11,216 nucleotides of DNA from Baffinella frigidus (GCA_026770585.1 MU646789.1:174733-185948); one strand, 5' to 3'. Positions 1 through 6,243 are shown, counted from the first letter of the stretch. Made by a program: numbers and translations. Notes: generated from the letters alone by a model not told the origin.

Positions 1-131
1 CCTAAACCCTAAACCCTAAACCCTAAACCCTAAACCCTAAACCCTAAACCCTAAACCCTAACCCTAAACCCCAAACCCCAAACCCCACACCCCAAACCCC
101 AAACCCCAAACCCTAAACCCTAAACCCTAGG
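1..131. repeat. terminal telomere, CCCTAAA type
   Basis: About eight CCCTAAA heptamers run from the first base, then one 6-base unit (56-61), one CCCTAAA (62-68), a block of six variants (five CCCCAAA and one CCCCACA, 69-110), two CCCTAAA (111-124) and CCCTAGG (125-131), which leads into unique DNA. The C-rich strand reads 5' to 3' inward, which is correct for a left chromosome end whose G-rich overhang is TTTAGGG. Exact units outermost and variants innermost is the usual layout of a telomerase-maintained end with an older, drifting base. The sequenced end is probably truncated, since real telomeres are usually longer. Confidence 0.97.
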
Positions 132-146
132 TTACAGCGGGGGGGG

Positions 147-360
147 CGCGTGGGACGGGCCCGCCTCAGCAGACGCATTCCGCTCCGGAAACCCGCGGCA
201 TGAGACACCCCTGGACCACGGTGGTCTGGCGAGAATGGTCTCGGGATCCGTCCCTGAGGCAGCCCTGGACGGACGCGCCTCGTCCGCGGGCGCGTGGGAC
301 GGGCCCGCCTCCGGAGACACATTTCGCTCCGGAAACCCGACAGCCCTGGACGGACGCGCT
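147..360. repeat. GC-rich subtelomeric direct repeat next to the telomere
   Basis: A ~49-bp segment occurs at 147-195 and again, slightly diverged, at 291-339. Both contain CGCGTGGGACGGGCCCGCCT and end in CTCCGGAAACCCG. A second module containing CAGCCCTGGACGGACGCGC lies at 260-278 and exactly again at 341-359. The two modules alternate, as in a decayed tandem array. The GGGCCCGCCTC core reappears in the 27-bp array at 8353-8430. Open frames over this stretch exist in several frames on both strands because of the high GC content and show no protein features. Confidence 0.8.
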
Positions 361-466
361 TCCCGCGCGTCCGCAGGCGACGGACGAGCTGCCTCTGGAG
401 GGTGAGTCACGTCCCCCCGACACAGCGTGTCACGTCCCCTGGATACTCTCCCATCTGCGTACGCCG

Positions 467-519
467 GTTGACTAATTTCCGCTGTTCCTGGTGCTAAGCC
501 TGGCCGGTTTAGTCCACGG
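467..519 (+). repeat. dispersed GTTGACTAAT repeat, diverged copy
   Basis: The segment starts GTTGACTAATTTCC and ends around GGTTTAGTCCACGG. It aligns with the starts of the segmental-duplication copies at 4017 and 4777 (GTTGACTAATCAC, then GGTTTAGT about 35 bases later), and partly with 3613-3660. It is the most diverged and most telomere-proximal of the four members. No terminal inverted repeats were seen. It may be the edge of a once larger subtelomeric duplication. Confidence 0.65.
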
Positions 520-862
520 ACAACCCCTCCCCGGTTTCTTCAACGTGCGTGGAACTCTTCTCCGCAAAGACCGCAAAGACGTCCGATTTGAAGTGCTCCA
601 ACGTACCTGCCGCGTCGCTTTTTCCTGCAAGGGGCTCTTGCAGGGCTTCCCGGATGCGTTGACTCCGTCCGGCTGGCGTGTTCTGCCAGTTGACTTCCGT
701 TACGTGCGGGACTTTCAGGATGTTGACCTTCGGGAGTTCTTTGACTTTCGGGATACATAACCTGAACGAAAGTCGATACGGAATCTGAGCGGCGGTGTTA
801 ACTAGAGAAGGTCCCAGTTCTGGGGGCCTTTTCCAAGTCCCAAAGTCAACAAAAAAGCTCAA
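509..862 (-). other. unassigned open frame, 117 codons, possible exon relic
   Basis: A minus-strand frame opens with Met-Ser-Phe-Phe near 862 and stops at 509. Its composition is mixed rather than repetitive and includes an Arg-Ile-Arg-Glu-Ala-Leu-Gln-Glu segment in the C-terminal half that could be a short amphipathic helix. I recognise no domain, signal peptide or membrane segment. One weak point in favour: the stretch over 747-780 is duplicated at 1015-1048, and several of the differences between the copies fall at third positions of this frame and are silent. A weak point against: the frame overlaps dispersed repeats and has a competing 89-codon frame on the plus strand (491-760). Most likely non-coding or a relic. 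Confidence 0.15.
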
Positions 863-1133
863 ATGCTCTTCACATCGGCAACTTTAAAGTAATGTGGCTG
901 AGTTTCTGGTCCGCAGGTCCGCACGATTTAAATTAAATCTGCTTCAATACGAAACCTTAAACATGTTTCCATATGAATTATGTTCGCGTGCGCAGATCCG
1001 CGCGTTGTGGGACGTTCGGGATACACAACCTGAACGAGAGTCGATACGAGCGGCTCAGATTCCGTATCGGCTTCCGTGTCGTGGATATGCTGACAGATTC
1101 CGCATCGACTTTGTCTGGTGCGCAGATCCGCGC
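747..1133. repeat. cluster of short direct and inverted repeats
   Basis: A 34-bp segment beginning TTCGGGATACATAACCTGAA (747-780) recurs at 1015-1048 with three or four changes. A motif like CAGATTCCGTATCGACTT occurs on the plus strand near 1055 and 1095 and inverted near 772-790. GTGCGCAGATCCGCGC occurs at 988-1003 and 1118-1133, with a looser version near 909. These look like fragments of a rearranged tandem unit. No gene was recognised. Confidence 0.7.
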
Positions 1134-1165
1134 CGGGGCGGGCGCTCGCCTCTCCGGACGACCAC

Positions 1166-1620
1166 TCGCCTTGCTCCCCGCAATCCGGGTAACCCAGGAA
1201 CCCGGAACCCGTCGACCGAAACCTGAAACCCCAAACCTGAAACCCTACTCGCCTCGCTCCCCGCAACCCGGGTGACCCCGGAACACGGAACCCGGAACCC
1301 AGAACACGAAACACGGAACACCAAACACTGAACACGGAACACTGAACACTGAAGCTCTCCGCGCAACGCCTACTCGCCTCGCTCCCCTAAACCCGGGTAA
1401 CCCAGGAACCCGGAACCCGGAACACTAAACACTGAACCATGAACACTGAACAAAGAACACTGAACACAGCGACGCCTACTCACCTCGCTCCCCTCAACCC
1501 GGGTAACCTCCAAACCCGGAACCCGTTACCCGAAACCCGAAACCCGAAATCTTAGACGCCTCTCCATGCGACGCCTACTCGCCTCGCTCCCCACAATCCG
1601 GGTAAACTCTAAACCCTCGT
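1166..1620. repeat. degenerate telomere-like heptamer array with higher-order unit
   Basis: The stretch consists largely of heptamers such as CCCGGAA, CCTGAAA, CACTGAA and CCCGAAA, which are variants of CCCTAAA on the same strand as the terminal telomere. Five copies of a roughly 40-bp non-telomeric module (ACTCGCCTCGCTCCCC followed by AACCCGGGTAAC or close variants) start near 1166, 1247, 1371, 1477 and 1574, about 80-125 bp apart. Each is followed by telomere-like units. It is therefore a complex satellite in which telomeric variants and a fixed spacer were amplified together. Confidence 0.85.
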
Positions 1621-1632
1621 TGTTTTCCCGCC

Positions 1633-1801
1633 GATGCAAGCAAGCACTCGGGCGCGCTACGTGTTTCGGCTCCGCGCTTGTCAATGATGCCTTTGATACT
1701 CGGGCGTGTCAATCGTGGCGTTGCATACTCGGAGATAATAATGGTGTTATACTCTGGGACGCGCGGGGGGCTGCCAGAGGGGGGGTTCCAGGGGAGCGGT
1801 A
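1633..1801 (+). repeat. subtelomeric direct repeat, copy 1
   Basis: This ~170-bp segment contains GATACTCGGGCGTGTCAAT and ends in GGGGCTGCCAGAGGGGGGG followed by CCAGGGGAGCGGT. It matches 2050-2192 in the same orientation with substitutions and small indels. The sub-motif ACTCGG is itself repeated inside. The segment between the two copies (about 1803-2049) holds nothing I can name; short open frames there lack features. Confidence 0.8.
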
Positions 1802-2049
1802 GCGCGATTTCCACACGAAAAGAATAAAAACCCTCTGTTGGCCACACCAGAAGAAGAAAACGTGTCACAAGTTGATCATGCTTGTACTAAACCGTCGACG
1901 TTTGGAATTGTTTGGTTGTTTTCGCGGCCAACAGATGTGCTAACCGCGCTAATGGCGTTTGCACACTCTGACGCCCTGAAACGCTGGCGCCGGTCCCGAG
2001 ACCTAAGCGGCACTCAGGAGCCCCGATCAAACGGTGTTTTGTGCCGAAA

Positions 2050-2192
2050 CATGCAAGCACTCGGCGGAGCACTCGGTTTCGGCCCCGCACCTGTCAATAA
2101 TGGCTTTGATACTCGGGCGTGTCAATAATGACGGTACACACTCGGACGCGCAGGGGGCTGCCGGGGGGGTCTAAGGGGGCCCAGGGGAGCGG
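2050..2192 (+). repeat. subtelomeric direct repeat, copy 2
   Basis: Second copy of the segment at 1633-1801. It shares ATGCAAGCACTCGG, TTTGATACTCGGGCGTGTCA, the run GGGGGCTGCC and the closing CCAGGGGAGCGGT. It is about 25 bp shorter than copy 1 owing to internal indels. Confidence 0.8.
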
Positions 2193-2347
2193 TGTTCCCA
2201 ATTATTCTTCGGTCAAGGAGGAAGTTCTCCGCGCCATTCTCTCCGGGGTCAGCTCCTGCCCCCCCTCAACCTTTATCCCAGTCTAGACACCCTCTACCGC
2301 TGTCTCAGTCTATCCTCTCTGGGGCCACGGCCTCTCTCCTCCTGTTC

Positions 2348-2546
2348 AGTATTTCAGGGCCGTGCTTGGAGCCATGGGTCGGTTTCGGCAACTTTTGACA
2401 GAGTTGTCTCGGATAGGAGGAAATCCTCCGCGCCATCTTCTCTGGGGTCACCGCCACCCGCCTCGTGTTCAGTATTCCAGGGTTGTTCGGTATGTCAGGG
2501 TCGTGCTTGGAGCCGGCGCTAAGTATGTCAGGGGCGTGCTTGGAGG
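2348..2546 (+). repeat. short repeat with CGTGCTTGGAG core
   Basis: Segments of the form AGTATTTCAGGG followed by CCGTGCTTGGAGCC occur at 2348-2373, 2471-2514 (with an internal partial duplication) and 2522-2546. A further copy lies at 8473-8496. The first and last local copies are followed by a GGTTTCGGCAACTT module. These are parts of the larger tandem unit of this region. Confidence 0.7.
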
Positions 2547-2594
2547 TGGGCCGGTTTCGGCAACTTGTGACAGTGGCGGATAAAGAGGACGTTC

Positions 2595-2744
2595 TTATCT
2601 CAGAAAACGGATTTTTAAATTCGTTTTCTTAAGTCAATTCCTGTACAAATTCGTCAACTTATTCTTTTCTCTGCACATAAGTTGACAAATTTGAAGGGGA
2701 GTTGACTTAAGAAAACGAATTTAAAAATCCCTTTTCTGAGATAA
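2595..2744. mobile_element. 150-bp foldback MITE, TTATC class, 4-bp target duplication GTTC
   Basis: The arms 2594-2637 and 2702-2745 are reverse complements over 44 bp with one mismatch. GTTC stands directly outside both ends (2591-2594 and 2745-2748), giving element ends TTATCTCAG and CTGAGATAA. A second, inner inverted pair (2647-2661 and 2678-2692, AAATTCGTCAACTTA type) makes the whole element fold into a long hairpin with a small loop. The paralogous unbroken unit near 2220 reads GGAAGTTCTCCGCGCC, with a single GTTC. No coding capacity; it would depend on a transposase from elsewhere. It shares the TTATC end and the 4-bp duplication with 6729-6868 and 7901-8040, but not the rest of the arm. 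Confidence 0.9.
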
Positions 2745-2794
2745 GTTCTGCGCGCCATTCTCTCTGGGGTCAGCTCCTGCCCCCCCTCAACCTC

Positions 2795-2866
2795 TGTCTC
2801 AGTCTATGCACCCTCTACCAATGTCTCAGTCTATACACCCTCTACAGCTGTCTCAGTCTATCCTCG
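2795..2866 (+). repeat. 27-bp minisatellite, about 2.6 copies
   Basis: TGTCTCAGTCTAT begins at 2795, 2822 and 2849, exactly 27 bp apart. The first two copies continue with an ACCCTCTAC-type half (GCACCCTCTAC, ACACCCTCTAC) and the third diverges into TCCTCGCTGG. A related shorter run lies near 2278-2320. Confidence 0.85.
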
Positions 2867-3027
2867 CTGGGGTCGCCGCCACTCTCCTCCTACCCCCCCA
2901 CACACAGTGGGCTTCGCAGATCGGTCCATCCATTTGCGTGGTGGTGATTAAGAATTGCTCGGTACAAATACATCTTATTGACCAACGTTTCGACAAGCTT
3001 CCTCTCTTCCTCTCTCGCAGTCTTTTT

Positions 3028-3128
3028 GGGTGCACCAGTTTGGTGAGCCCGGGCGCTTTTCCGCTCCAAAGTTGACGGTTGTGTACCGTAAACCCAGCAT
3101 GTCAACTTAGGGATAGTCGGTCAACCCG
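3028..3128 (+). repeat. dispersed ~100-bp repeat, partner of 9711-9811
   Basis: The segment running from TGCACCAGTTTGGTGAGCCC through CCAAAGTTGACGG and AGCATGTCAACTT to ATAGTCGGTCAACCCG matches the reverse complement of 9711-9811 along its length. It contains GTCAAC/GTTGAC sites at 3071, 3101 and 3120, all kept in the partner. Its left end is a decayed form of the exact palindrome present in the partner at 9789-9811. Confidence 0.85.
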
Positions 3129-3194
3129 AGTTACGCGGAGCGCCACTCTCCGCCAGGCTCCCCCGTGTGACTGTTGACTGGTCAAAGGGGGTTC

Positions 3195-3222
3195 TGGTCA
3201 TTCATGCCTGGTCATTCATGCC
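3195..3222 (+). repeat. 14-bp tandem duplication
   Basis: TGGTCATTCATGCC occurs twice in exact succession (3195-3208 and 3209-3222). The surrounding stretch 3129-3315 shows no gene and no other repeat that I can see. Confidence 0.85.
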
Positions 3223-3315
3223 AAGTTTCGCCCAAAAGTTGACACGCGTGGCCACTTTCAGGAGCCAAGCGCGGCGCGGCGCAGCCACCTGCTCTCCATG
3301 GTGCAAACCACCCCC

Positions 3316-3427
3316 CACACTGCGCACTTCGAAGGGAGTTCAAATAACCCCTAAGCGATAAGACATAGGACCCTACGGTAGGCAATAGCGTAGGGACATA
3401 GGGGGGTTCCTACGGATAAGGAAACGG
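3316..3427 (+). repeat. dispersed repeat with CCCTACGGTAGG core, copy 1
   Basis: This ~112-bp segment matches 9484-9593 in the same orientation, from CACACTGCGCACTTCG through CCCCTAAGCGATAAGA, the core CCCTACGGTAGG, and the end GGGGGGTTCCTACGGATAAG. Its core also occurs inverted at 5470-5546 and in shorter form at 8180-8215 and 9890-9940. The early ACCCCTA and later TAGGGGGGTT stretches can pair, and the equivalent pair in the other full copy (ATGACCCC and GGGGTCAT) is complementary with different bases, which points to a stem-forming element. No terminal inverted repeats and no coding capacity. The following stretch to 3612 holds only a small hairpin (3426-3457, CGGCCCA and TGGGCCG arms). 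Confidence 0.8.
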
Positions 3428-3612
3428 AAACTCGGCCCAAAATGGGCCGAAAGTTCCTTGGTCGGATAGCGAGGGGGCGAACGGATCGGGTACGAATTCG
3501 AAAATTGGTACCAGTCGCGTCCATTTTGTGGGGGTTTCAGTGCCTGATGGGAACTGGAAACAATAGATACCCGAACCATTTTCCCCCTTGCTGTCCGAGC
3601 AAAGCGTACACC

Positions 3613-3660
3613 TGTTGACTAATTGTCATTTTGCTCGGTACTGAGCGTGGTGCATCAGCG
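3613..3660 (+). repeat. dispersed GTTGACTAAT repeat, short copy
   Basis: The segment starts GTTGACTAATTGTCATTTTG, continues CTCGGTACTGAGC and ends in GTGGTGCATCAGCG. Its first part matches the start of the copy at 4017, and AGCGTGGTGCATCAGC recurs just before 4017 (near 3999-4014). It looks like two pieces of the larger duplication joined in a different order. Confidence 0.65.
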
Positions 3661-3667
3661 TTCTATT

Positions 3668-3847
3668 GCAAAGCCACAGGGGAAGTCTCAAATTCTATGA
3701 ACACGACACTACAAGTATTATAGGTTGCCTTTTGACGGATTTTGGACACGTCCTTGGGGCAGAAATTGCCTTTTGAGATGCAACTGGCTCCAAAGTAGCG
3801 GAAAGGATCCTTGCCGCTACTTTTTGAAACTTCCCCTGGGGCTTTCC
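3668..3847. mobile_element. 180-bp inverted-repeat element with inner palindrome
   Basis: The ends 3668-3692 (GCAAAGCCACAGGGGAAGTC) and 3823-3847 are reverse complements with a few mismatches. Immediately inside the right arm is a 32-bp palindrome (3792-3823, arms AAAGTAGCGGAAAGGATC and the matching half, two mismatched positions). No target duplication could be defined. It lies directly against the 82-bp element at 3850-3931. No coding capacity. It could be a MITE or a remnant of a larger foldback element. Confidence 0.6.
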
Positions 3848-3849
3848 AG

Positions 3850-3931
3850 TAGGGGATATCTACGGTGGGGGGGCCCTATGTAGTAAAACCTAACGGGGGG
3901 GGGGTGGCAATCCCACCGTAGATAACCCCTA
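3850..3931. mobile_element. 82-bp MITE-like element, TAGGGG ends, target duplication TCCAG
   Basis: The ends are TAGGGGATATCTACGGTGGG (3850-3869) and the near-perfect reverse complement at 3912-3931 (one mismatch). TCCAG stands outside both ends (3845-3849 and 3932-3936); the flanks match over TCCAGTAG if the outermost bases are assigned differently. The middle has an unusual G run (3895-3904) and no coding capacity. The CTACGGTGGG motif resembles the CTACGGTAGG core of the dispersed repeat at 3316-3427, so the two may be related. Confidence 0.75.
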
Positions 3932-3961
3932 TCCAGTAGTTGCCGGACACAGCATCTTCTT

Positions 3962-3992
3962 CAATACTCTCCAAAATGTGTGGAGAGTATTG
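3962..3992. repeat. perfect 12-bp hairpin
   Basis: CAATACTCTCCA (3962-3973) and TGGAGAGTATTG (3981-3992) are exact reverse complements around a 7-base loop. There is no U-run after it and no gene in front of it, so I do not call a terminator. Confidence 0.8.
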
Positions 3993-4016
3993 CGGCTGAG
4001 CGTGGTGCATCAGCTT

Positions 4017-4308
4017 GTTGACTAATCACAGATTTTCTCGGTACTGAACTTGCCCCGGTTTAGTCACCGTCCTGGCGCAAATCTTGCCCGATTCAGTCAC
4101 ATTGCTGGGAGTCTCCATGATACCTCTTTTGACCACACGCCACAAACCTCAGCCTGGCCGAGTCCAGCGTAGAACAGTCTTCACAGGAGGTGTTTGGCTA
4201 GCTGTCAACTTTCCGAACAGTTGGAAAGTTGACAGCACGTTTGCGATGGGTGCGCCTGCAGGGGCACGTTTGCGATGGGTGCGCCTGCAGGGGTGCAGCC
4301 TTTTTACA
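4017..4308 (+). repeat. ~290-bp segmental duplication, copy 1
   Basis: It runs from GTTGACTAATCACAG to GGGGTGCAGCC and matches 4777-5076 in the same orientation. A stretch of about 95 bp in the middle (ACATTGCTGGGAGTCTCCAT onwards to GAGTCCAGCGTAG) is nearly identical. Copy 1 has its own hairpin (4201-4214 and 4223-4236, GCTGTCAACTTTCC arms) and a 29-bp tandem duplication (4235-4293, GCACGTTTGCGATGGGTGCG start), both absent or reduced in copy 2. Frames crossing it on either strand show no conserved protein. Confidence 0.9.
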
Positions 4309-4329
4309 AGTGCCAGCCACAGCATCTTC

Positions 4330-4619
4330 TTGAACACCCTCCACGCAGGTCCTAGATAGGCCCGTAAGCCTTGAGTTGAGTGATACACCAGTCGATGAGC
4401 CTTAAGAAACGAGCCCGCCTCAGAGACAACACCTGCGTCCTCGAAATCTTGATGGTGTTTGATGATCGTGTTTGCCCCATCCGACCCACACGCGTTAGCC
4501 CCAGATAACGCTTCTACCGTCGTGCTCAGCTCACACACCTCCCGCGAGCCTGCAGCCGTGGCGCCCCCACCTCGGAGTGGCCATAACGGCGTTTCAGTGG
4601 CCCGTGCTGGACTTTCCAC
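4330..4619 (-). other. unassigned minus-strand open frame, possible relic
   Basis: A minus-strand frame open from 4619 continues for 156 codons, its last third running into the repeat copy at 4149-4300. The part over 4330-4619 has mixed composition, including His-His-Gln-Asp-Phe-Glu-Asp and Lys-Ala-His-Arg-Leu-Val-Tyr-His. I recognise no family. An in-phase upstream continuation is closed by stops, although a GAGGCCTCG/GTAAG stretch near 4700 on the same strand could be a splice donor. The whole interval 4310-4776 is single-copy here and holds no repeat, so it is the likeliest place for old gene sequence, but nothing establishes a gene. Confidence 0.15.
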
Positions 4620-4776
4620 TCTAAGTGTGTTTTATATCGAGCGCAGTTTTGACGGCGGTATACGTAGAGTGAGGGGCACCTGGCGCTTGCCGTTTCTTAC
4701 CGAGGCCTCGGACACAACGTCATCAGCCCTGGCCTTCCTGGACACACCACGAGCCTTCCCCGACACACTTACGGTT

Positions 4777-5076
4777 GTTGACTAATCACGGATTTTCTTG
4801 GTGCTCAACTTGCCCCGGTTTAGTTACCGTCCTGGCACAAATCCTGCCTGATTCAGTCACATTGCTGGGAGTCTCCATGATACCTCTTTTGACCACACGC
4901 CACAAACCTCAGCCTGGCCGAGTCCAGCGTAGAGAACAGTCTTCACAGGGAGAGGGAGAGGGAGAGGGAGAGGGAGAGGGAGAGGGAGAGGGAGAGGTGC
5001 TTGGCTAGCTGTCAACCTTCCGAATAGTGGAGCTCGTTTGCGATTGGTGCGTCTGCAGGGGTGCAGCCTTTTCACA
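4777..5076 (+). repeat. ~300-bp segmental duplication, copy 2
   Basis: Second copy of 4017-4308, starting GTTGACTAATCACGG and ending in GGGGTGCAGCC. It lacks the hairpin and the 29-bp duplication of copy 1 but has an expanded hexanucleotide microsatellite where copy 1 has just TCACAGGAGGTG. About 470 bp of unrelated sequence separates the copies. Confidence 0.9.
4947..4997 (+). repeat. (AGAGGG)n microsatellite
   Basis: About eight uninterrupted AGAGGG units. The equivalent place in the paralogous copy (around 4183) has only AGGAGG, so the expansion arose after the duplication. In one frame it would encode Gly-Glu repeats, which I take as an artefact. Confidence 0.95.
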
Positions 5077-5354
5077 CGTAGGGGTGTTGCGTGCTTAGTT
5101 CGAGTGGCGTGCGCGGACGCCGCTGCATCTGTAACCGCTGTCGAGCGAGGAGGGAACAACTTAAAAGGTTGACCTGAAAGCCAAGGTCGTTTTTTTACCC
5201 TGACTGTCTTACATGTGCCGAGTTCACTCGGCAGCGGCACCCAGAATTCCGTGAGTGTATGAGTATCCAATCACCTTGAATCATCGGTTCGCAGGTGAAG
5301 ACACGTGCAGCCTGTCCATAAGTGGCCGACTTAACGAAAAGTGGTCAACTTAGT

Positions 5355-5377
5355 GAAAACGTAACCGTAACCGTTAC
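5355..5377 (-). repeat. GTTACG repeat module, inverted copy
   Basis: The reverse complement of this 23-bp segment (GAAAACGTAACCGTAACCGT start) occurs at 5872-5894 and, with one change, at 5908-5930. It thus forms an inverted pair across about 500 bp that encloses the fragments with Ala-Tyr-Gln-Gln codons and one MITE. Confidence 0.8.
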
Positions 5378-5469
5378 GCTTGGTTCGCAGGTGGATGCCG
5401 GCGCGATCCGGACGATCACGGAGCTGCATGCCTACCAGCAACAGGTTACGAGCCCCGCCAGGACCACTA

Positions 5470-5546
5470 GACCGTTACCTTATCCGTAGGAACCCCCCTA
5501 TGTCCCTAGGCTTCTGCCTACCGTAGGGTTGTATGTCAAAAACGCG
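5470..5546 (-). repeat. dispersed repeat with CCCTACGGTAGG core, inverted copy
   Basis: On the minus strand it reads GACATACAACCCTACGGTAG, then TAGGGACATAGGGGGGTTCC and TACGGATAAGGTAACGG, closely matching 3359-3427 and 9530-9593. It lacks the outer ~40 bp found in those two copies. It lies right after the first Ala-Tyr-Gln-Gln fragment. Confidence 0.8.
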
Positions 5547-5613
5547 ATAGTTCTCCAGGCCTCACGGAGCTGCACGCCTACCAACAACTGGTAGCGCTCC
5601 AAAAAATGCTACA

Positions 5614-5794
5614 CAATTTAATCCCGCTAGGTATTTGATTTAAATGCTTTGGAGTTCCCCGAATCAACGAAATTTACTACACAATTGGCCAAATCAGTCG
5701 TGTCCAGCCCTGGACGTGACCAATTGTGTGGTAAATTTCATGTATTCGAGGAACTCCCAACCATTTAAAACAAATACCTGGCGGGATGAAATTG
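5614..5794. mobile_element. 181-bp foldback MITE, AGGTATTT class, copy 1
   Basis: The left side (CAATTTAATCCCGCTAGGTA onward) and the right side are inverted repeats over roughly 75 bp with scattered mismatches. They carry in order AATCCCGC, AGGTATTTG, TTTAAATGCTT, GGAGTTCCCCGAAT and GAAATTTACTACACA. A small central hairpin (TCCAGCCCTGGA) closes the fold. The same order of motifs is found in 10854-11023, so this is a family. No clear target duplication and no coding capacity. The internal GAAATTTACTACACA pair (5669-5683 and 5725-5739) is shared with elements whose ends are unrelated. Confidence 0.85.
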
Positions 5795-5871
5795 GACCAT
5801 ACTAGTAACAGCATTCGGTGAAGACCTGCAAAGACGGGGGGTGCGTCGGTAAGGGTGTCCGTCCCTGACCC

Positions 5872-5930
5872 GTTACGGTTACGGTTACGTTTTCGTAACG
5901 GTTGTGCGTAACGGTTACGGTTACGTTTTC
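5872..5930 (+). repeat. GTTACG repeat module, two direct copies
   Basis: A GTTACGGTTACGGTTACG-type module followed by TTTTC occurs at 5872-5894 and 5908-5930, 36 bp apart, with GTAACGGTTGTGC between them. The GTTACGG hexamer/heptamer periodicity is telomere-like in form but is not the telomeric sequence of this chromosome. Confidence 0.85.
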
Positions 5931-5990
5931 AGGTACTCGCGTACCAGCAACAGATGAGGGTCGGCACCCTCGTTCCGGCGCCAACCTACT

Positions 5991-6150
5991 TCACTCGGAT
6001 CCACAACATTTCGCCTAAGTCAACTCCCCCTGAAAGCTTGCGCCTTAAGTCAAATGGTGGGCATGGTGCCCACGTCCATCTAAACGAAAACAGTGGAAAG
6101 TTGACTTATGTGAGCTGATTGACTTAGCTAAAATCTTGTGGATCGGAGTG
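5991..6150. mobile_element. ~160-bp inverted-repeat element with GTTGACTTA sites
   Basis: The ends 5992-6022 (CACTCGGATCCACAACATTT) and 6119-6150 are reverse complements with several mismatches, both running into TAAGTCAA. TACT stands near both ends (5987-5990 and 6151-6154), consistent with a 4-bp target duplication but one base off from perfect arm ends. Inside are further TAAGTCAA/GTTGACTTA sites (6017, 6045, 6101) and a small GTGGGCA-TGG-TGCCCAC hairpin near 6057. No coding capacity. Confidence 0.65.
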
Positions 6151-6243
6151 TACTGAAAAAAAGAAGGCGTTTTGTTTGTTGTAGGGGGAAACGCCGCGTG
6201 TTGATCTGGTCGCAAGCCTGCGCGAGGCGCCGGCCCTCTTTTC

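Larger units (their letters stand above)
2212..2885 (+). repeat. tandemly duplicated subtelomeric unit, interrupted
   Basis: A unit beginning TCCGCGCCATTCTCTC, then GGGGTCAGCTCCTGCCCCCC and CTCAACC, occurs near 2226, is partly repeated near 2428 (CTCCGCGCCATCTTCTCTGG) and recurs near 2750 after the foldback insertion at 2595-2744. Units also carry TGTCTCAGTCTATCCTC. The module GTTTCGGCAACTT lies at about 2380 and 2553. The copy broken by the insertion can be aligned with the unbroken one at 2220-2280, which defines the insertion ends. Confidence 0.8.
5391..6062 (+). pseudogene. possible relic of a repeated coding unit (three Ala-Tyr-Gln-Gln fragments)
   Basis: Three plus-strand stretches read similarly: 5391-5469 (Ile-Thr-Glu-Leu-His-Ala-Tyr-Gln-Gln-Gln-Val), 5567-5612 (Leu-Thr-Glu-Leu-His-Ala-Tyr-Gln-Gln-Leu-Val-Ala-Leu-Gln) and 5935-5991 (Val-Leu-Ala-Tyr-Gln-Gln-Gln-Met). 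The first two match closely in DNA (CACGGAGCTGC, GCCTACCA). Each begins soon after a CAG, as an exon could, and each is followed by a different inserted repeat (5470-5546, 5614-5794, 5991-6150). The predicted peptides are hydrophobic/Gln-rich and would suit a coiled coil. No family is recognised and no continuous frame joins them. They may equally be a non-coding repeat. Confidence 0.25.

Noticed and set aside
928-1366. Minus-strand frames over the telomere-like array
   Set aside because: The peptides are repeats of Gly-Phe-Arg-Val type, the translation of TTTCGGG-like heptamers. The same occurs at 7479-7712.
1832-1937. Inverted pair TCTGTTGGCC / GGCCAACAGA around 1832-1937
   Set aside because: Only about 10 bp with no extension or flanking duplication; expected by chance in a window of this size.
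3962-3992. Bacterial-style terminator hairpins
   Set aside because: Many hairpins exist, but none has a U-run after it or a gene before it, and the DNA is eukaryotic.
4857-5270. 137-codon minus-strand frame with a Pro-Leu repeat
   Set aside because: It crosses the (AGAGGG)n microsatellite, which is absent from the paralogous copy, and shows no conserved features.
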